Below are positions 47,330 through 56,015 of a DNA stretch of 64,000 bases, in pieces. The stretch is from Betaproteobacteria bacterium (lineage in GTDB: Bacteria; Pseudomonadota; Gammaproteobacteria; Burkholderiales; Burkholderiaceae_C). Made by a program: the position numbers and the translations under genes. The DNA lies in assembly GCA_016716535.1 (NCBI GenBank), contig JADJWD010000005.1, positions 558,001-622,000 of the forward strand, given 5' to 3'. The notes under the pieces were generated by a model, which saw only the letters and a program-made list of their open reading frames with translations, searched no databases and was not told the DNA's origin. How positions within the stretch are numbered: position 1 is the first letter of the stretch; each line of letters opens with the position of its first letter.

Positions 47330-49117
47330 ATGAAAGTGCAGCGCAGAAGAGTCACCATGGCATTTGCCGCGATCGCGGCGACGCACGGCCTCTCGGCGTG
47401 TGGCGGCGCCGAGGAAGAGGCGGCAACTGATGAGACCGCAGAAGCGTTGTGGCGGCGGCGGCTGCGCAATACCGCGCCGCCTGCTGCACCGACGAATAGG
47501 CCGACGCCGACGCCCACTGCTGTAGCGACGCCCGCACCCACCACGGCGCCCGTGTCGCCAGGCCCGACGCCGACAACGTCGCCTACGCCAGCACCGACCC
47601 GCTTGCCGACGGCAGCCCCGACCCCGGCGCCAACGCCTGCGCCGGCCGCACCCACGCCGGCACCAACTTCCGCGCCAACGCCCCCCCCGACGCCGGCCCC
47701 GGCGCCCCCCCCGGCAGCGTCTCCTCCTCCTACCGCCGCCCCCGCGCCGCTGCCACCGCCAGCTCCGGTAGTTGTCAACATCGACTTCGGAAGCGGATCC
47801 GCAACCGGGACGCTGTCGGGTGACGTGTGGACGCCGGCTCGTGACAGCCAAGGCAGGGTGAACCGCGCGTCTTGGGAGTCCGTACCGAAGGGCCGGTGGA
47901 TCGAGGTAGCAGGCACGCGAATCGATTCGTCGCTCACGGACGCGCTGGTCAATTCGGGCCTGGGGTGGACTTCTTCATCTCAGCTTTGGGGTGGGAGTTC
48001 GGCGAGCAATCTGTTTCAGTCGTGGTCCGGGTTTGCAGTCGATCAGGGGGCCGGCAGGATCTTCTTCCTCGGCGGCGGCCACTCGGACGGCTACAACAAC
48101 GGGTTGTATCGGTTCGACTGCAACCGGATGTCTTGGGCGATCGAGTGCATGCCGAGCAGCCGCAGCCAGATGAGCGCGGCCTATTTGGCCAACGGCTCGA
48201 GCACCTATAGCCCTGAGTCGCTTGCAACTGCGCTGGCGAAGTTCAATACCGACAATGGTGCAGGCGCGACCACCGGCACGGTCACGCCGGTCCAGAACGG
48301 CCCGTTCTACGACGAGATTCCATTCGACTCGAAGCCCACGGCCAGGCACACCTATCAAGCGATGGTGTTTGCGCCCGACATTGGCGCGTCGGGGTCGGTC
48401 TTCATGGGGGCTCGTCGTCTATGGCGCTATGACCTTGCGTCGGGCAGATGGGTGATGCGCCGGCTTGTCAATGACCAAGTCAGGGCCCTGGGCGGCAGCG
48501 CACCCAACGCGCTTGGACTCATCGAGATTCACGCCGCAGAAGCGGCCTTCACGGCCTACGACGAGGTGCGACGGCGGGTGCTGGTGTCTGCCAGCGGGTC
48601 TGCCGGTGCCGGTGCCTTTACGTTTGACCTGCAAAGCGAGAGTTGGTCGCCGTGGTCCGGCAGCTATGGCCTCAACTACAACCACGCTGCACAGGCACGC
48701 GTTGGTCGCAAGCTGGTTGCTCTCAACCCGCCGGTCTCCGATCAGTCCGTGGCCGTCGGGCGCTACTGGGTTCACGACCTCGACACTGGATCAACCGTTG
48801 CAGCGAATCTCCAGTTCGCTGGGGGACTATCGCTTTCGGACTTTCCGAGCGGCGGAGCGTTCTACGACGGTGCGGCAATGGTCTACGTTCCGCCGATCAA
48901 CCGCCTGTGGTTGGTGACTCGGCGCAGCAACGGATCGATGTTCTGGGTCCAAATCGATCCGACGACGACTCCCTGGACGGCCTCGCCGCTGAGCTTCCCG
49001 AACTCCAGCCCAATCGAGCAGAGGCTTGCGATCGGAAGAGTCCAGTGGATCGAAGGGCTGAGAGCGGTGCTGGCCTGGGATCACTGCTTCACCGGTGCGA
49101 AGTTCTTCCGGTTCTGA
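47330..49117 (+). CDS. Kelch-like beta-propeller lipoprotein B2
   Basis: A 595-residue lipoprotein: signal peptide with lipobox LSAC (Cys24), then CGGAEEEA, an acidic TDETAEA stretch, an RRR cluster, and a long Pro-Thr/Ala-Pro linker (about residues 50-150). The folded part begins VVNIDFGSGSATGTL and shows kelch/galactose-oxidase-like blades (FFLGGGHSDGYNNGLYRFD, TYQAMVFAPDIG, GRYWVHDLDTGS). The ATG at 47330 begins directly at the signal peptide. It is the intact twin of B1. Surface glycan binding or processing is possible but unproven. Confidence 0.82.
   Translation: MKVQRRRVTMAFAAIAATHGLSACGGAEEEAATDETAEALWRRRLRNTAPPAAPTNRPTPTPTAVATPAPTTAPVSPGPTPTTSPTPAPTRLPTAAPTPAPTPAPAAPTPAPTSAPTPPPTPAPAPPPAASPPPTAAPAPLPPPAPVVVNIDFGSGSATGTLSGDVWTPARDSQGRVNRASWESVPKGRWIEVAGTRIDSSLTDALVNSGLGWTSSSQLWGGSSASNLFQSWSGFAVDQGAGRIFFLGGGHSDGYNNGLYRFDCNRMSWAIECMPSSRSQMSAAYLANGSSTYSPESLATALAKFNTDNGAGATTGTVTPVQNGPFYDEIPFDSKPTARHTYQAMVFAPDIGASGSVFMGARRLWRYDLASGRWVMRRLVNDQVRALGGSAPNALGLIEIHAAEAAFTAYDEVRRRVLVSASGSAGAGAFTFDLQSESWSPWSGSYGLNYNHAAQARVGRKLVALNPPVSDQSVAVGRYWVHDLDTGSTVAANLQFAGGLSLSDFPSGGAFYDGAAMVYVPPINRLWLVTRRSNGSMFWVQIDPTTTPWTASPLSFPNSSPIEQRLAIGRVQWIEGLRAVLAWDHCFTGAKFFRF
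47711..49117 (+). repeat. Long direct repeat B, copy 2
   Basis: Copy 2 of the 1.4 kb repeat at 45492-46896. It starts inside the Pro-rich linker and ends at the stop codon, so the signal and first linker half are not shared with copy 1. Confidence 0.9.
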
Positions 49118-49157
49118 ACGGAGTTCGGTGACATCCCGGGCAGAGCTGTCGAAAATC

Positions 49158-50681
49158 TCAGCAGCTTGCTCGGCCTCCAAGGAAGCGGCGCAGCCGGGCG
49201 CGCGCTCGATGCAGCACATCGTGTTCAATGCCGTTCGGTGCGCCGCTCATCCGCCACAGAATGAGGAGTATCGCAGGGTAGACGAGCGCACACGCCGTGC
49301 CTGTGAGGAACAGTCGCAGGATCGGGCTGTCGATCTGACTTGCGGGGAGCCAGCTCAGCAACGTCATCATGCCAAGAGCTGCTGCGGCAGGCCGCCAGAC
49401 CGCAGATGCGAGCGCGGTGAGACTGATGATCCCTGCGCGCCCTACGAGCGCCATCATGAGGGGCAACATCAACAGCCCAACGCCCGCGCGCGCTACCGCC
49501 ACCCCCTCTGCACCGTCTGATTTCACGGCCCACACGCTGAGGGGCAGGAGCAGCCCCAACTCCAACCAGCTTTGAATTGCCGCCATTCTTGTCTTGCCGG
49601 CAATCCATAGGGGCACCTCCAGCACCAGGATAAGCGCGGACAAGCCGCCGAACAGCGCCAACCAACGCATCAATACTGCTGCATCAGGCCATCTGTTGCC
49701 GAGCACCACGGTCACCAAGTCGGTCGCAACGAGTGCCAGCGTGCATGCAATAAATAAGCAGACTATCGCAACGCCGGAAAAGCTCAAAAGCACCGCACGC
49801 GAGTATTCGTCCGCCGACTTGTCGATCTTCGCGAGAGCAGGGAACATTGCCCTGCGCACCGGCATAACCACCTCGTTACTAGGCAACGTTGCGAGATCGT
49901 TTGCCACGTGGTAATTGCCCATGGCTGTCGTGCCTGCGTACGACCCGACCACGAACTCATCGCATTTGCGATTTAGGTAGGAGCCCAAACGCGAGACGAC
50001 AAGCCACTTCGAGAATCCCCAGATCTCATGGAATCTGGCTAGGGAGAGACGGGGTCGATAAGGATGCATGCGGTAGCTCAGCCAGACGCCGAGCGCCGAT
50101 CCCGCGAGCGAACCAGCGACGAGGGCCCAGTAGCTGCGAAACCACAAGGCGGCGCATATGACCGCGGCGAAGCCAAGCAGCTTGTTGATCAGAACGAATC
50201 GAAACTCCTTCGCGAAATCGAGATCCTTGCGAAACGCAACGACGCCGATGTTTTGCAGCGACTCGATCGGCGCCCGCAGAGCGATCAACCAAGTGACTAC
50301 CAAGGCGCGCGGCTCGTTGAAGTAGTGCGCAACGAATGGGGCGGCCACGGCAAGGCATGCAGCCACGAAGAGGCCCTGGAGCAACTGGATGGTCCACGCA
50401 GTGTCGCAGTGAGCGCGGGAGTCGTGACCTGGTCGCATCAGCGCGAGATCGACGCCAGCGTATGAGATCGCCTCAACAGCACCGTAGGCCAGAAGCGCAA
50501 CGGCGATGAGTCCGAAGTCCTCGGGTGCCAGCAGGCGTGCCAAAGCCATGGTACTTACCAGGCCGATGACGCGCATCGCCCAGCGCGCGGCGATCATCCA
50601 GCCGCTCCCGCGGACGACGTTCTTCAGCGTCTGCTTGGAAGAGGCGGCATTCTGGGCAGGCGGATCGACTGGGAAGGTCAC
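49158..50681 (-). CDS. Oligosaccharide flippase, WzxC-like
   Basis: A 507-residue polytopic membrane protein of the polysaccharide biosynthesis family. It shows NVVRGSGWMIAARWAMRVIG, ALARLLAPEDFGLIAVA, AGVDLALMRPGHDSRAHCDT and FRKDLDFAKEFRFV, typical of WzxC/Wzx lipid-linked oligosaccharide flippases. It is opposite in strand to the flanking lipoprotein genes and splits the duplicated lipoprotein genes. It is the second flippase in the window. Confidence 0.9.
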   Translation of the reverse strand: MTFPVDPPAQNAASSKQTLKNVVRGSGWMIAARWAMRVIGLVSTMALARLLAPEDFGLIAVALLAYGAVEAISYAGVDLALMRPGHDSRAHCDTAWTIQLLQGLFVAACLAVAAPFVAHYFNEPRALVVTWLIALRAPIESLQNIGVVAFRKDLDFAKEFRFVLINKLLGFAAVICAALWFRSYWALVAGSLAGSALGVWLSYRMHPYRPRLSLARFHEIWGFSKWLVVSRLGSYLNRKCDEFVVGSYAGTTAMGNYHVANDLATLPSNEVVMPVRRAMFPALAKIDKSADEYSRAVLLSFSGVAIVCLFIACTLALVATDLVTVVLGNRWPDAAVLMRWLALFGGLSALILVLEVPLWIAGKTRMAAIQSWLELGLLLPLSVWAVKSDGAEGVAVARAGVGLLMLPLMMALVGRAGIISLTALASAVWRPAAAALGMMTLLSWLPASQIDSPILRLFLTGTACALVYPAILLILWRMSGAPNGIEHDVLHRARARLRRFLGGRASC

Positions 50682-50972
50682 AGGATGCTGGCTTTCCGGG
50701 ACTACAACTCTGGGAGTGGGCCGACGTTCAGCGCGCGAAGCGACAGATCAGTCGCGCAATGCGTCGCCTCTGACACACGTAGCCTGAACTACGGCGTCGG
50801 CACTGGTGACGAAATGCAACGGTTCGGCACTCGGAGAAGGGCCTGTGTAACACGTGCCGGCAGGTGGATGTCGTTCGGTTACGTCGCGCGGATACTCGAT
50901 CCCGACAATGTGGACGCATTGTGGACGCGTTGTCGCGCCGCTCTGCATCCACTGGCCTGGTAGATCTCCAAC
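50682..50972. other. Intergenic region upstream of lipoprotein A2
   Basis: No gene is supported in this divergent gap of 291 bases. A short near-direct repeat TGTGGACGCATTGTGGACGC is visible around 50910-50930. Promoters for the flippase and for A2 must lie here but none was recognised with confidence. Confidence 0.35.
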
Positions 50973-53516
50973 ATGACTTGTCAGCGTCGTCGTATTTCGA
51001 TAGCCATCGCACTGCTGGCCTCGGGCACCACCGTAGCCGGTTGTGGGGGCGCTGATAATGCTATCGAGGAGACGGATGAGACCGCAGACGCCGCAGGGCG
51101 GCGGCGTTGGCGACGGGCGTCGTCCCAACCGACTGCCGCGCCGACGACAGTGCCGACATCGAGTCCAAACCCGACTCAGACGCCGGTGCCAACACTTGCA
51201 CCTACGGCCGCTCCAACTCCTGTCCCGACACCCGCGCCGACTTCCGCGCCAACGCCTGCGCCGGCCCCTGCTCCGGCGCCAGCTCCGACTCCGACTCCGA
51301 CTCCGACGTCCGCTCCGGCGCCGACACCTGCGCCGTCGCCGGCGGCACCGTCGCCGGTGCCCCCGCTGCCCACCAGCGGCACGCCGTCATTTCGCTTGGC
51401 CACGGTGGCCGGTGTGCGTGCGGCACCGTTCACGGTGGGCATGGCACTGCGGCGGGGGGAGGTGCCGCAAGGTATCGGTGTCGTCGTTGAGGGTGTGGCC
51501 AACGCGCAGGTGAACGTTCGTAACCGCTGGCCCGACGGCAGCGTGAAGTTCGCGCTGGTCAGCGGCAGGGCCGATGTTCCGGCGGGCTCGCCGGTGACGG
51601 CGACGCTGCGAGCCGGGGCAGCCGGGGCAGGGGCAGGGGCGGGCACGGTGTTGACCGAGGCCGACCTGCTGGCCTCGGGCATCGACGCGACGCTGCAGTT
51701 TGCCGGCAGCCCCGCGGTGCGGCTGCGCAGTCTTGTGGGCGTCGTCGCCAGAGGCTCGGCAGCGGGCGCGGTCAGCGGCGGTTTGGTGCGCGTGTTGGCC
51801 AGCGGTCCGCAGATGAGTGCATGGCTGTATTGCGCGCCGCTGGGCGGCAACACGCACCTCGTGGCTTGGTTCGAGGTGCGCTACTACGGCGGCAATGTAG
51901 CCCAGGTTCTGCCCTGGATCGAGAACGGTTGGACCCGCGTGAGCGACTGCGTGGGCCAAGCCGGCCGGCTGACCTTCTCATTGAACAACACTGTCGTATT
52001 CGACCAGTCCGACGTCCACATTGCCAACCATTGCCGGGTGGTTGCGCAGGATGGTGTGGGTGTGGGCCACTGGACTGGCGGCACGCCGGACCTCTACGCG
52101 GCGCCTGACCCGCAGTACCTGCAGCTTTCCCTGTTGGTGCCCACGTACTTTGCGGACACCGCGAACTCGACCGCGCGGCTGGACGGACTGGCGCAGCGCT
52201 ACAGCCCTGCACTGTTCGGCCAGTTGACCACATCGCCGCGCGACACCGGTGGCAACGGCACGCAGAACGGCGACTTCGACGCTGCCATGGGTGCCGCTGG
52301 CTACCACGCCGGCATCGGCTTGTTGCCCGAGTGGGACGCGTTCTACCTGACCTCGCGCGCGGACCAGCGGGCCTGGCGCGCGGTGGTGGCCAACGCGCTG
52401 GGGTACGGCCGTTACGGCGTGCACTTCCGGGACGAGCTGACTTTGAGGCCGGTGGTGCACACCGACGTTCCCAACAAGACGCTGCGCCAAGGCTCCAACC
52501 ACTACATCTCCGACGTGGGCGCCAACCAGTTCGGTGCTGCCGAGACCTTGCCCGCCGTGGGTGGGTTGGCGCTAGGCGGCGCCACCTTGCGGCCAGAGTA
52601 CTGGACACAGACCCACCATCCCTCCGCAGGCTTCACCGCCTACCTGCTGACCGGGCACGAGTTCTTCCTCGAGCTGTCGCAGTTTGTCGCCGGCACCTGC
52701 TTCCTGCGCCAGAACAATCTGCATCGCGACTACGGCAACGGCATCCAGTTCACCCACCGCGAGACGGTTCGCGGGGCCGCCTGGGCGCTGCGCTCGATCT
52801 TCCAGGCCGCTGCGATCAGCGTGGACGGCAGCCCGGCACAAACTGCATTTGCCGCGCTGGCGGCCAGCAACGTGCAGTCTTACCACGCCAACTACATCGT
52901 CAGCCGCTGCGGAAGCTTCGGGGTGCCGCGTCCGTACTCCAACTTCCAGTCCACGGCGACGCCGCCCAGGTACAACGTCAACGCATGGGAGTTGGACTTT
53001 TGGGTAGCCGCTTGGGGCTACGGCGCGCGCTTGGGGGTCCCCTTCGCGAACGCGCGCCAGGTCGAGCTGGAGGGGTTCTTCCAGTGGACGGCCCAATGGG
53101 TCGTGGGGCGGCTCGGCACGTTGGGAGATGCCAGCGCCTACGGCTACAACGCAGCCGGTCGCAACAACAGCGTGACCATCGCCAACAGCTCCACGGATGC
53201 ACCGTGGGTGAACAACCAGGGACCATGGATGTCCAGCTGGGGCGAGGCTTTTCAGCTGACGCACAACGCGTCAAATGCGACGAATGTCACGCCCGCGCTG
53301 GGATCGTTCGGCTCCGACAACGGCTACTTCCCCGAGCCCACGAGCTACTGGGGCAATCTGCTGCCGGCGATCTCGTACGCTGTCGACCTGGGTGTGCCCG
53401 GAGCCGTGGCGGCCTACGCCCGGCTGACCAACGCGCCGAACTGGGCCGAGTTGGTCAACAACGCGGCGCGCGCCCCGGTGTGGGCCACGCGGCCGCGGAA
53501 TCCAAACGGGGCTTGA
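50973..53516 (+). CDS. Large lipoprotein A2, possible YetA/PcRGLX-like polysaccharide lyase fold
   Basis: An 847-residue lipoprotein with a Sec-type signal and lipobox VAGC (Cys24), then CGGADNA, an acidic TDETADA stretch, an RRRWRR cluster and a long Pro-Thr/Ala-Pro linker (about residues 50-130). The folded part is a close homologue of A1 over its whole length (NRWPDGSVKFALVSG, GIQFTHRETVRGAAWALRS, RCGSFGVPRPYSNFQ). The N-terminus resembles that of B2, not of A1. Degradation or trimming of an anionic polysaccharide is a hypothesis from the fold resemblance. Confidence 0.72.
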   Translation: MTCQRRRISIAIALLASGTTVAGCGGADNAIEETDETADAAGRRRWRRASSQPTAAPTTVPTSSPNPTQTPVPTLAPTAAPTPVPTPAPTSAPTPAPAPAPAPAPTPTPTPTSAPAPTPAPSPAAPSPVPPLPTSGTPSFRLATVAGVRAAPFTVGMALRRGEVPQGIGVVVEGVANAQVNVRNRWPDGSVKFALVSGRADVPAGSPVTATLRAGAAGAGAGAGTVLTEADLLASGIDATLQFAGSPAVRLRSLVGVVARGSAAGAVSGGLVRVLASGPQMSAWLYCAPLGGNTHLVAWFEVRYYGGNVAQVLPWIENGWTRVSDCVGQAGRLTFSLNNTVVFDQSDVHIANHCRVVAQDGVGVGHWTGGTPDLYAAPDPQYLQLSLLVPTYFADTANSTARLDGLAQRYSPALFGQLTTSPRDTGGNGTQNGDFDAAMGAAGYHAGIGLLPEWDAFYLTSRADQRAWRAVVANALGYGRYGVHFRDELTLRPVVHTDVPNKTLRQGSNHYISDVGANQFGAAETLPAVGGLALGGATLRPEYWTQTHHPSAGFTAYLLTGHEFFLELSQFVAGTCFLRQNNLHRDYGNGIQFTHRETVRGAAWALRSIFQAAAISVDGSPAQTAFAALAASNVQSYHANYIVSRCGSFGVPRPYSNFQSTATPPRYNVNAWELDFWVAAWGYGARLGVPFANARQVELEGFFQWTAQWVVGRLGTLGDASAYGYNAAGRNNSVTIANSSTDAPWVNNQGPWMSSWGEAFQLTHNASNATNVTPALGSFGSDNGYFPEPTSYWGNLLPAISYAVDLGVPGAVAAYARLTNAPNWAELVNNAARAPVWATRPRNPNGA
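51375..53516 (+). repeat. Long direct repeat A, copy 2
   Basis: Second copy of the domain-coding repeat at 43036-45170. More base differences are spread along its length than between the B copies in their first kilobase, so this duplication looks older or less homogenised. Confidence 0.85.
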
Positions 53517-53696
53517 GCCAGTCATAGCGGCATAGCGGCAACAGTTGCCGCGATGTGCCTTTTCAGGCTTCGGTCGGCAATGGGCCAGGCAGGGTGGAGC
53601 CTAAAATCCAAGCTTGGAGTGCCGTCGCACTTCCTTGGATTTGAACCCGTGGCCCTCTGCGCGCCTCAACAACAGTCGGGCCGGGCATCGATCTCG

Positions 53697-54440
53697 ATGT
53701 CTAACCCCGATCCAGCTCTCATCGAAGACTACCGCCAAAGCCACCTCGGCAAAGGCGGCCAGTACGACGCCAACTTGGCGGCGCAGCCGTTCGACAACTA
53801 CATGGCGGCATGGGAGCGCAGGCATCTCGAGGAAATCTTGTGGTCGATTGCCCCCGGTGGCGTTGGCCGTGCCCTCGACTTCGCCTGCGGAACTGGTCGA
53901 ATCACCGAAACCGTGGCGACTTTTGCGCGCGAGTCCATCGGCGTCGATGTCTCGCCGACCATGCTGGAAATCGCTAGATCGAAGTGCCCGGCTACGAGGT
54001 TCGAACTCGTCGACCTGACGTCGGCGGACCCAGATGTCGGACAGTTCGACCTCATCACGTCGTTCAGGTTCTTTGGCAACGCGCAGGACGCACTCAGAGA
54101 CGCGGCGTTGGACGCGATTGTTCGTCGATTGGCAGCGAACGGCCGCTTCATCCTCAACAGCCACCGCAACCCGCGGGCCCTGTACGCACGGCTGCAGCAA
54201 CTCACGGGCGCCGCTGACAGCGGCATGGACCTGCACCTGCCCAAGCTGCGGGCGCTGCTCGGGAAGCATGGACTGAGGATCGTGCTGCTGAGACCGATTG
54301 GCGCGTGGATGTTTCGCGACAGGCTGATGCTCGACACACCGGCGGACAGCGCACGAGCTCGTCGCTTCGAGGCGCTGTTTGGCGGCTCCTGGCTCGCACC
54401 CATCGCGCCCGATGTCATCGTGGTCGCGTCCCACGCCTAG
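53697..54440 (+). CDS. Class I SAM-dependent methyltransferase
   Basis: A 247-residue methyltransferase. LDFACGTGRITETVA is SAM motif I, GVDVSPTMLEIARSK motif II, and QFDLITSFRFFGN the post-strand-4 region. The ATG at 53697 begins a segment typical of sugar methyltransferase-like proteins (IEDYRQSHLGKGGQYD); the frame is open further upstream without similarity. It is followed by two tightly linked genes, with which it probably forms an operon. The acceptor is unknown. Confidence 0.85.
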   Translation: MSNPDPALIEDYRQSHLGKGGQYDANLAAQPFDNYMAAWERRHLEEILWSIAPGGVGRALDFACGTGRITETVATFARESIGVDVSPTMLEIARSKCPATRFELVDLTSADPDVGQFDLITSFRFFGNAQDALRDAALDAIVRRLAANGRFILNSHRNPRALYARLQQLTGAADSGMDLHLPKLRALLGKHGLRIVLLRPIGAWMFRDRLMLDTPADSARARRFEALFGGSWLAPIAPDVIVVASHA

Positions 54441-54467
54441 CGCCACTGGCGTCGAGTCGACTCGATC

Positions 54468-55121
54468 GTGGATGCCAATGACGCCTTCGCGGCGAACGTT
54501 GCGCGGTTTCGTCTCCTCTATCGACTTCCGCTGCCTCTTGCGGTGGAGACCGTCCTGGTCCTCGGGGCCAATGACCTCTCGGACCAGTTGGCGGGTGCGT
54601 GGCCGCGGGTCGCGCGGCGCGCAGCGTCGCTGGAGTCCGCCGATGCCGACGGCACTTCATGGGAAGTCATCGCCCTCGTCGACGCGGGCCGCGCCGATGC
54701 GACGGTGGCACGGACGCGTGGCTTCCTCGAGGAGGTGAACAACCGGTTGCGCCCAGACGGCTGGATCGTCGGCTACGTGGAGCACGCCGCCACTTGGCGC
54801 CGCCTGCTGCGCGGCCGCGGCTGGTGCGCCGCGCTGCTGGCGCATCGCTTCTTCGGCAGGCCCCGGGGTTGTCTCAGGGCCCTGCGCGAAGCAGGCTTCG
54901 ACTCGTGCGCGGTGTGGTATGTGCACCCGCTAATCGAGGCGCCCATGGGTTTGATCCCCGCCGAGTCTCGTACGGAACGGCCGGAGTTCGTGCGGGCGGC
55001 TCATGCCGGGCGCGGCACTCATGGCGCGCTCGGCTTCCTTGCACGTCTGGCACTCGCCCACTTGGGCCTCGGCGGCCTTCAGCAGAGGCATTTGTTCTTC
55101 TGGGCGCGGAAGCCGTGTTGA
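54468..55121 (+). CDS. Protein of unknown function, degenerate methyltransferase-like fold
   Basis: A 217-residue protein from a GTG at 54468. LAVETVLVLGANDLSDQLAG and VNNRLRPDGWIVGYVEH suggest a Rossmann fold like SAM methyltransferases, but the glycine-rich SAM motif is absent, so it may be inactive. The end (LGLGGLQQRHLFFWARKPC) is Leu- and aromatic-rich. Its stop overlaps the next start (TTGA), so it is coupled to a phosphotransferase. No family was recognised. Confidence 0.6.
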   Translation: MDANDAFAANVARFRLLYRLPLPLAVETVLVLGANDLSDQLAGAWPRVARRAASLESADADGTSWEVIALVDAGRADATVARTRGFLEEVNNRLRPDGWIVGYVEHAATWRRLLRGRGWCAALLAHRFFGRPRGCLRALREAGFDSCAVWYVHPLIEAPMGLIPAESRTERPEFVRAAHAGRGTHGALGFLARLALAHLGLGGLQQRHLFFWARKPC

Positions 55122-55993
55122 GCGAAGTCCTGCGGTTGGTGGGCGAACAGGGTTGGATCGACGCTTCAGGCTCGTTCGACTACTGCGTCAACTTCTCGCG
55201 CGGCGCTTGCCTATCGGTGCGGTTGATGCGCGAAGGTCATCCCGGGAGGCACGTGAAGTTCTCCTTGGGGCAATCGCTCGCTCACGAGGCGCTGCGCAGC
55301 AAGGAGGCGAGCATTCGCTTTCCGAATCTTGCCCCCGAGTTCGTCGGCTACGTGCAGGCTCCCGGACTGGAAATACTGGTCAGCAACGTGGTCGAGGCAC
55401 TTGGCGTTACGCGGCGCGAGGCATTGCATAGCGGGCGCGGCGCTTCGCTGCTTCGTTGCCTCGATGCGTACTTTGAGGCAGCCGCCCGCCTTGATGCAGT
55501 GACGATGCCGCTCGTTGTCCCTAACCGGCAACTTGGCGATTCCATCGCGACGTACTTCCGGACCGGGCCCTTCGTCAGACCGGTGGAGCGGTGGTTGTCC
55601 GGTGGCCCGGCGAACCTGGCGCTTGCACTGCCCGACATCCCGCAGCACGGTGACTTCGTGCTCAACAACATAGGCCGGCGAATCCCGTCCGGCGTTGCGA
55701 TCTTCGACTGGGAGGATTTCGGCGAGTCAGCCCTGCCTGGCCTCGATCTGTTCACCTTCGAGATCTCGTTGGCGGAGCAGCCCGTCGAGATGCTGAGACA
55801 TCGGCAGCGGGAAGCCGATACGTTGACACAACTCAAGCAGCGCGCCTGCCGTTCGCTGGGGTTGACGCTTGCCGAGTATCACGCGCTGACGCCGATCTAT
55901 GCGCTCGTCTTTCGGTACCTCAAGCGCACCTACGGACCGGGAGTGCGGGAGCGCATGGATCGGCTGCTGTTGACGCTAAGCCAGCAGAGCTGA
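55115..55993 (+). CDS. Aminoglycoside phosphotransferase-fold kinase (APH/choline kinase type)
   Basis: A 292-residue protein with the kinase motif QHGDFVLNNIG (HGD near 178-180, Asn near 185) followed by AIFDWEDFGES (metal Asp), the signature of the APH/choline kinase superfamily. A start at GTG 55115 or TTG 55118 overlaps the preceding stop. In a glycan locus such a kinase may phosphorylate a sugar or add a phospho-substituent. The substrate is unknown. Confidence 0.8.
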   Translation: MLSEVLRLVGEQGWIDASGSFDYCVNFSRGACLSVRLMREGHPGRHVKFSLGQSLAHEALRSKEASIRFPNLAPEFVGYVQAPGLEILVSNVVEALGVTRREALHSGRGASLLRCLDAYFEAAARLDAVTMPLVVPNRQLGDSIATYFRTGPFVRPVERWLSGGPANLALALPDIPQHGDFVLNNIGRRIPSGVAIFDWEDFGESALPGLDLFTFEISLAEQPVEMLRHRQREADTLTQLKQRACRSLGLTLAEYHALTPIYALVFRYLKRTYGPGVRERMDRLLLTLSQQS

Positions 55994-56015
55994 GGCCAAC
56001 GGAAAGTGGGCTGGA

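Noticed and set aside
47291..47851. Arg-rich minus-strand frame opposite the B2 linker
   Set aside because: It is the complement of the Pro-Thr linker codons and has no gene-like features.
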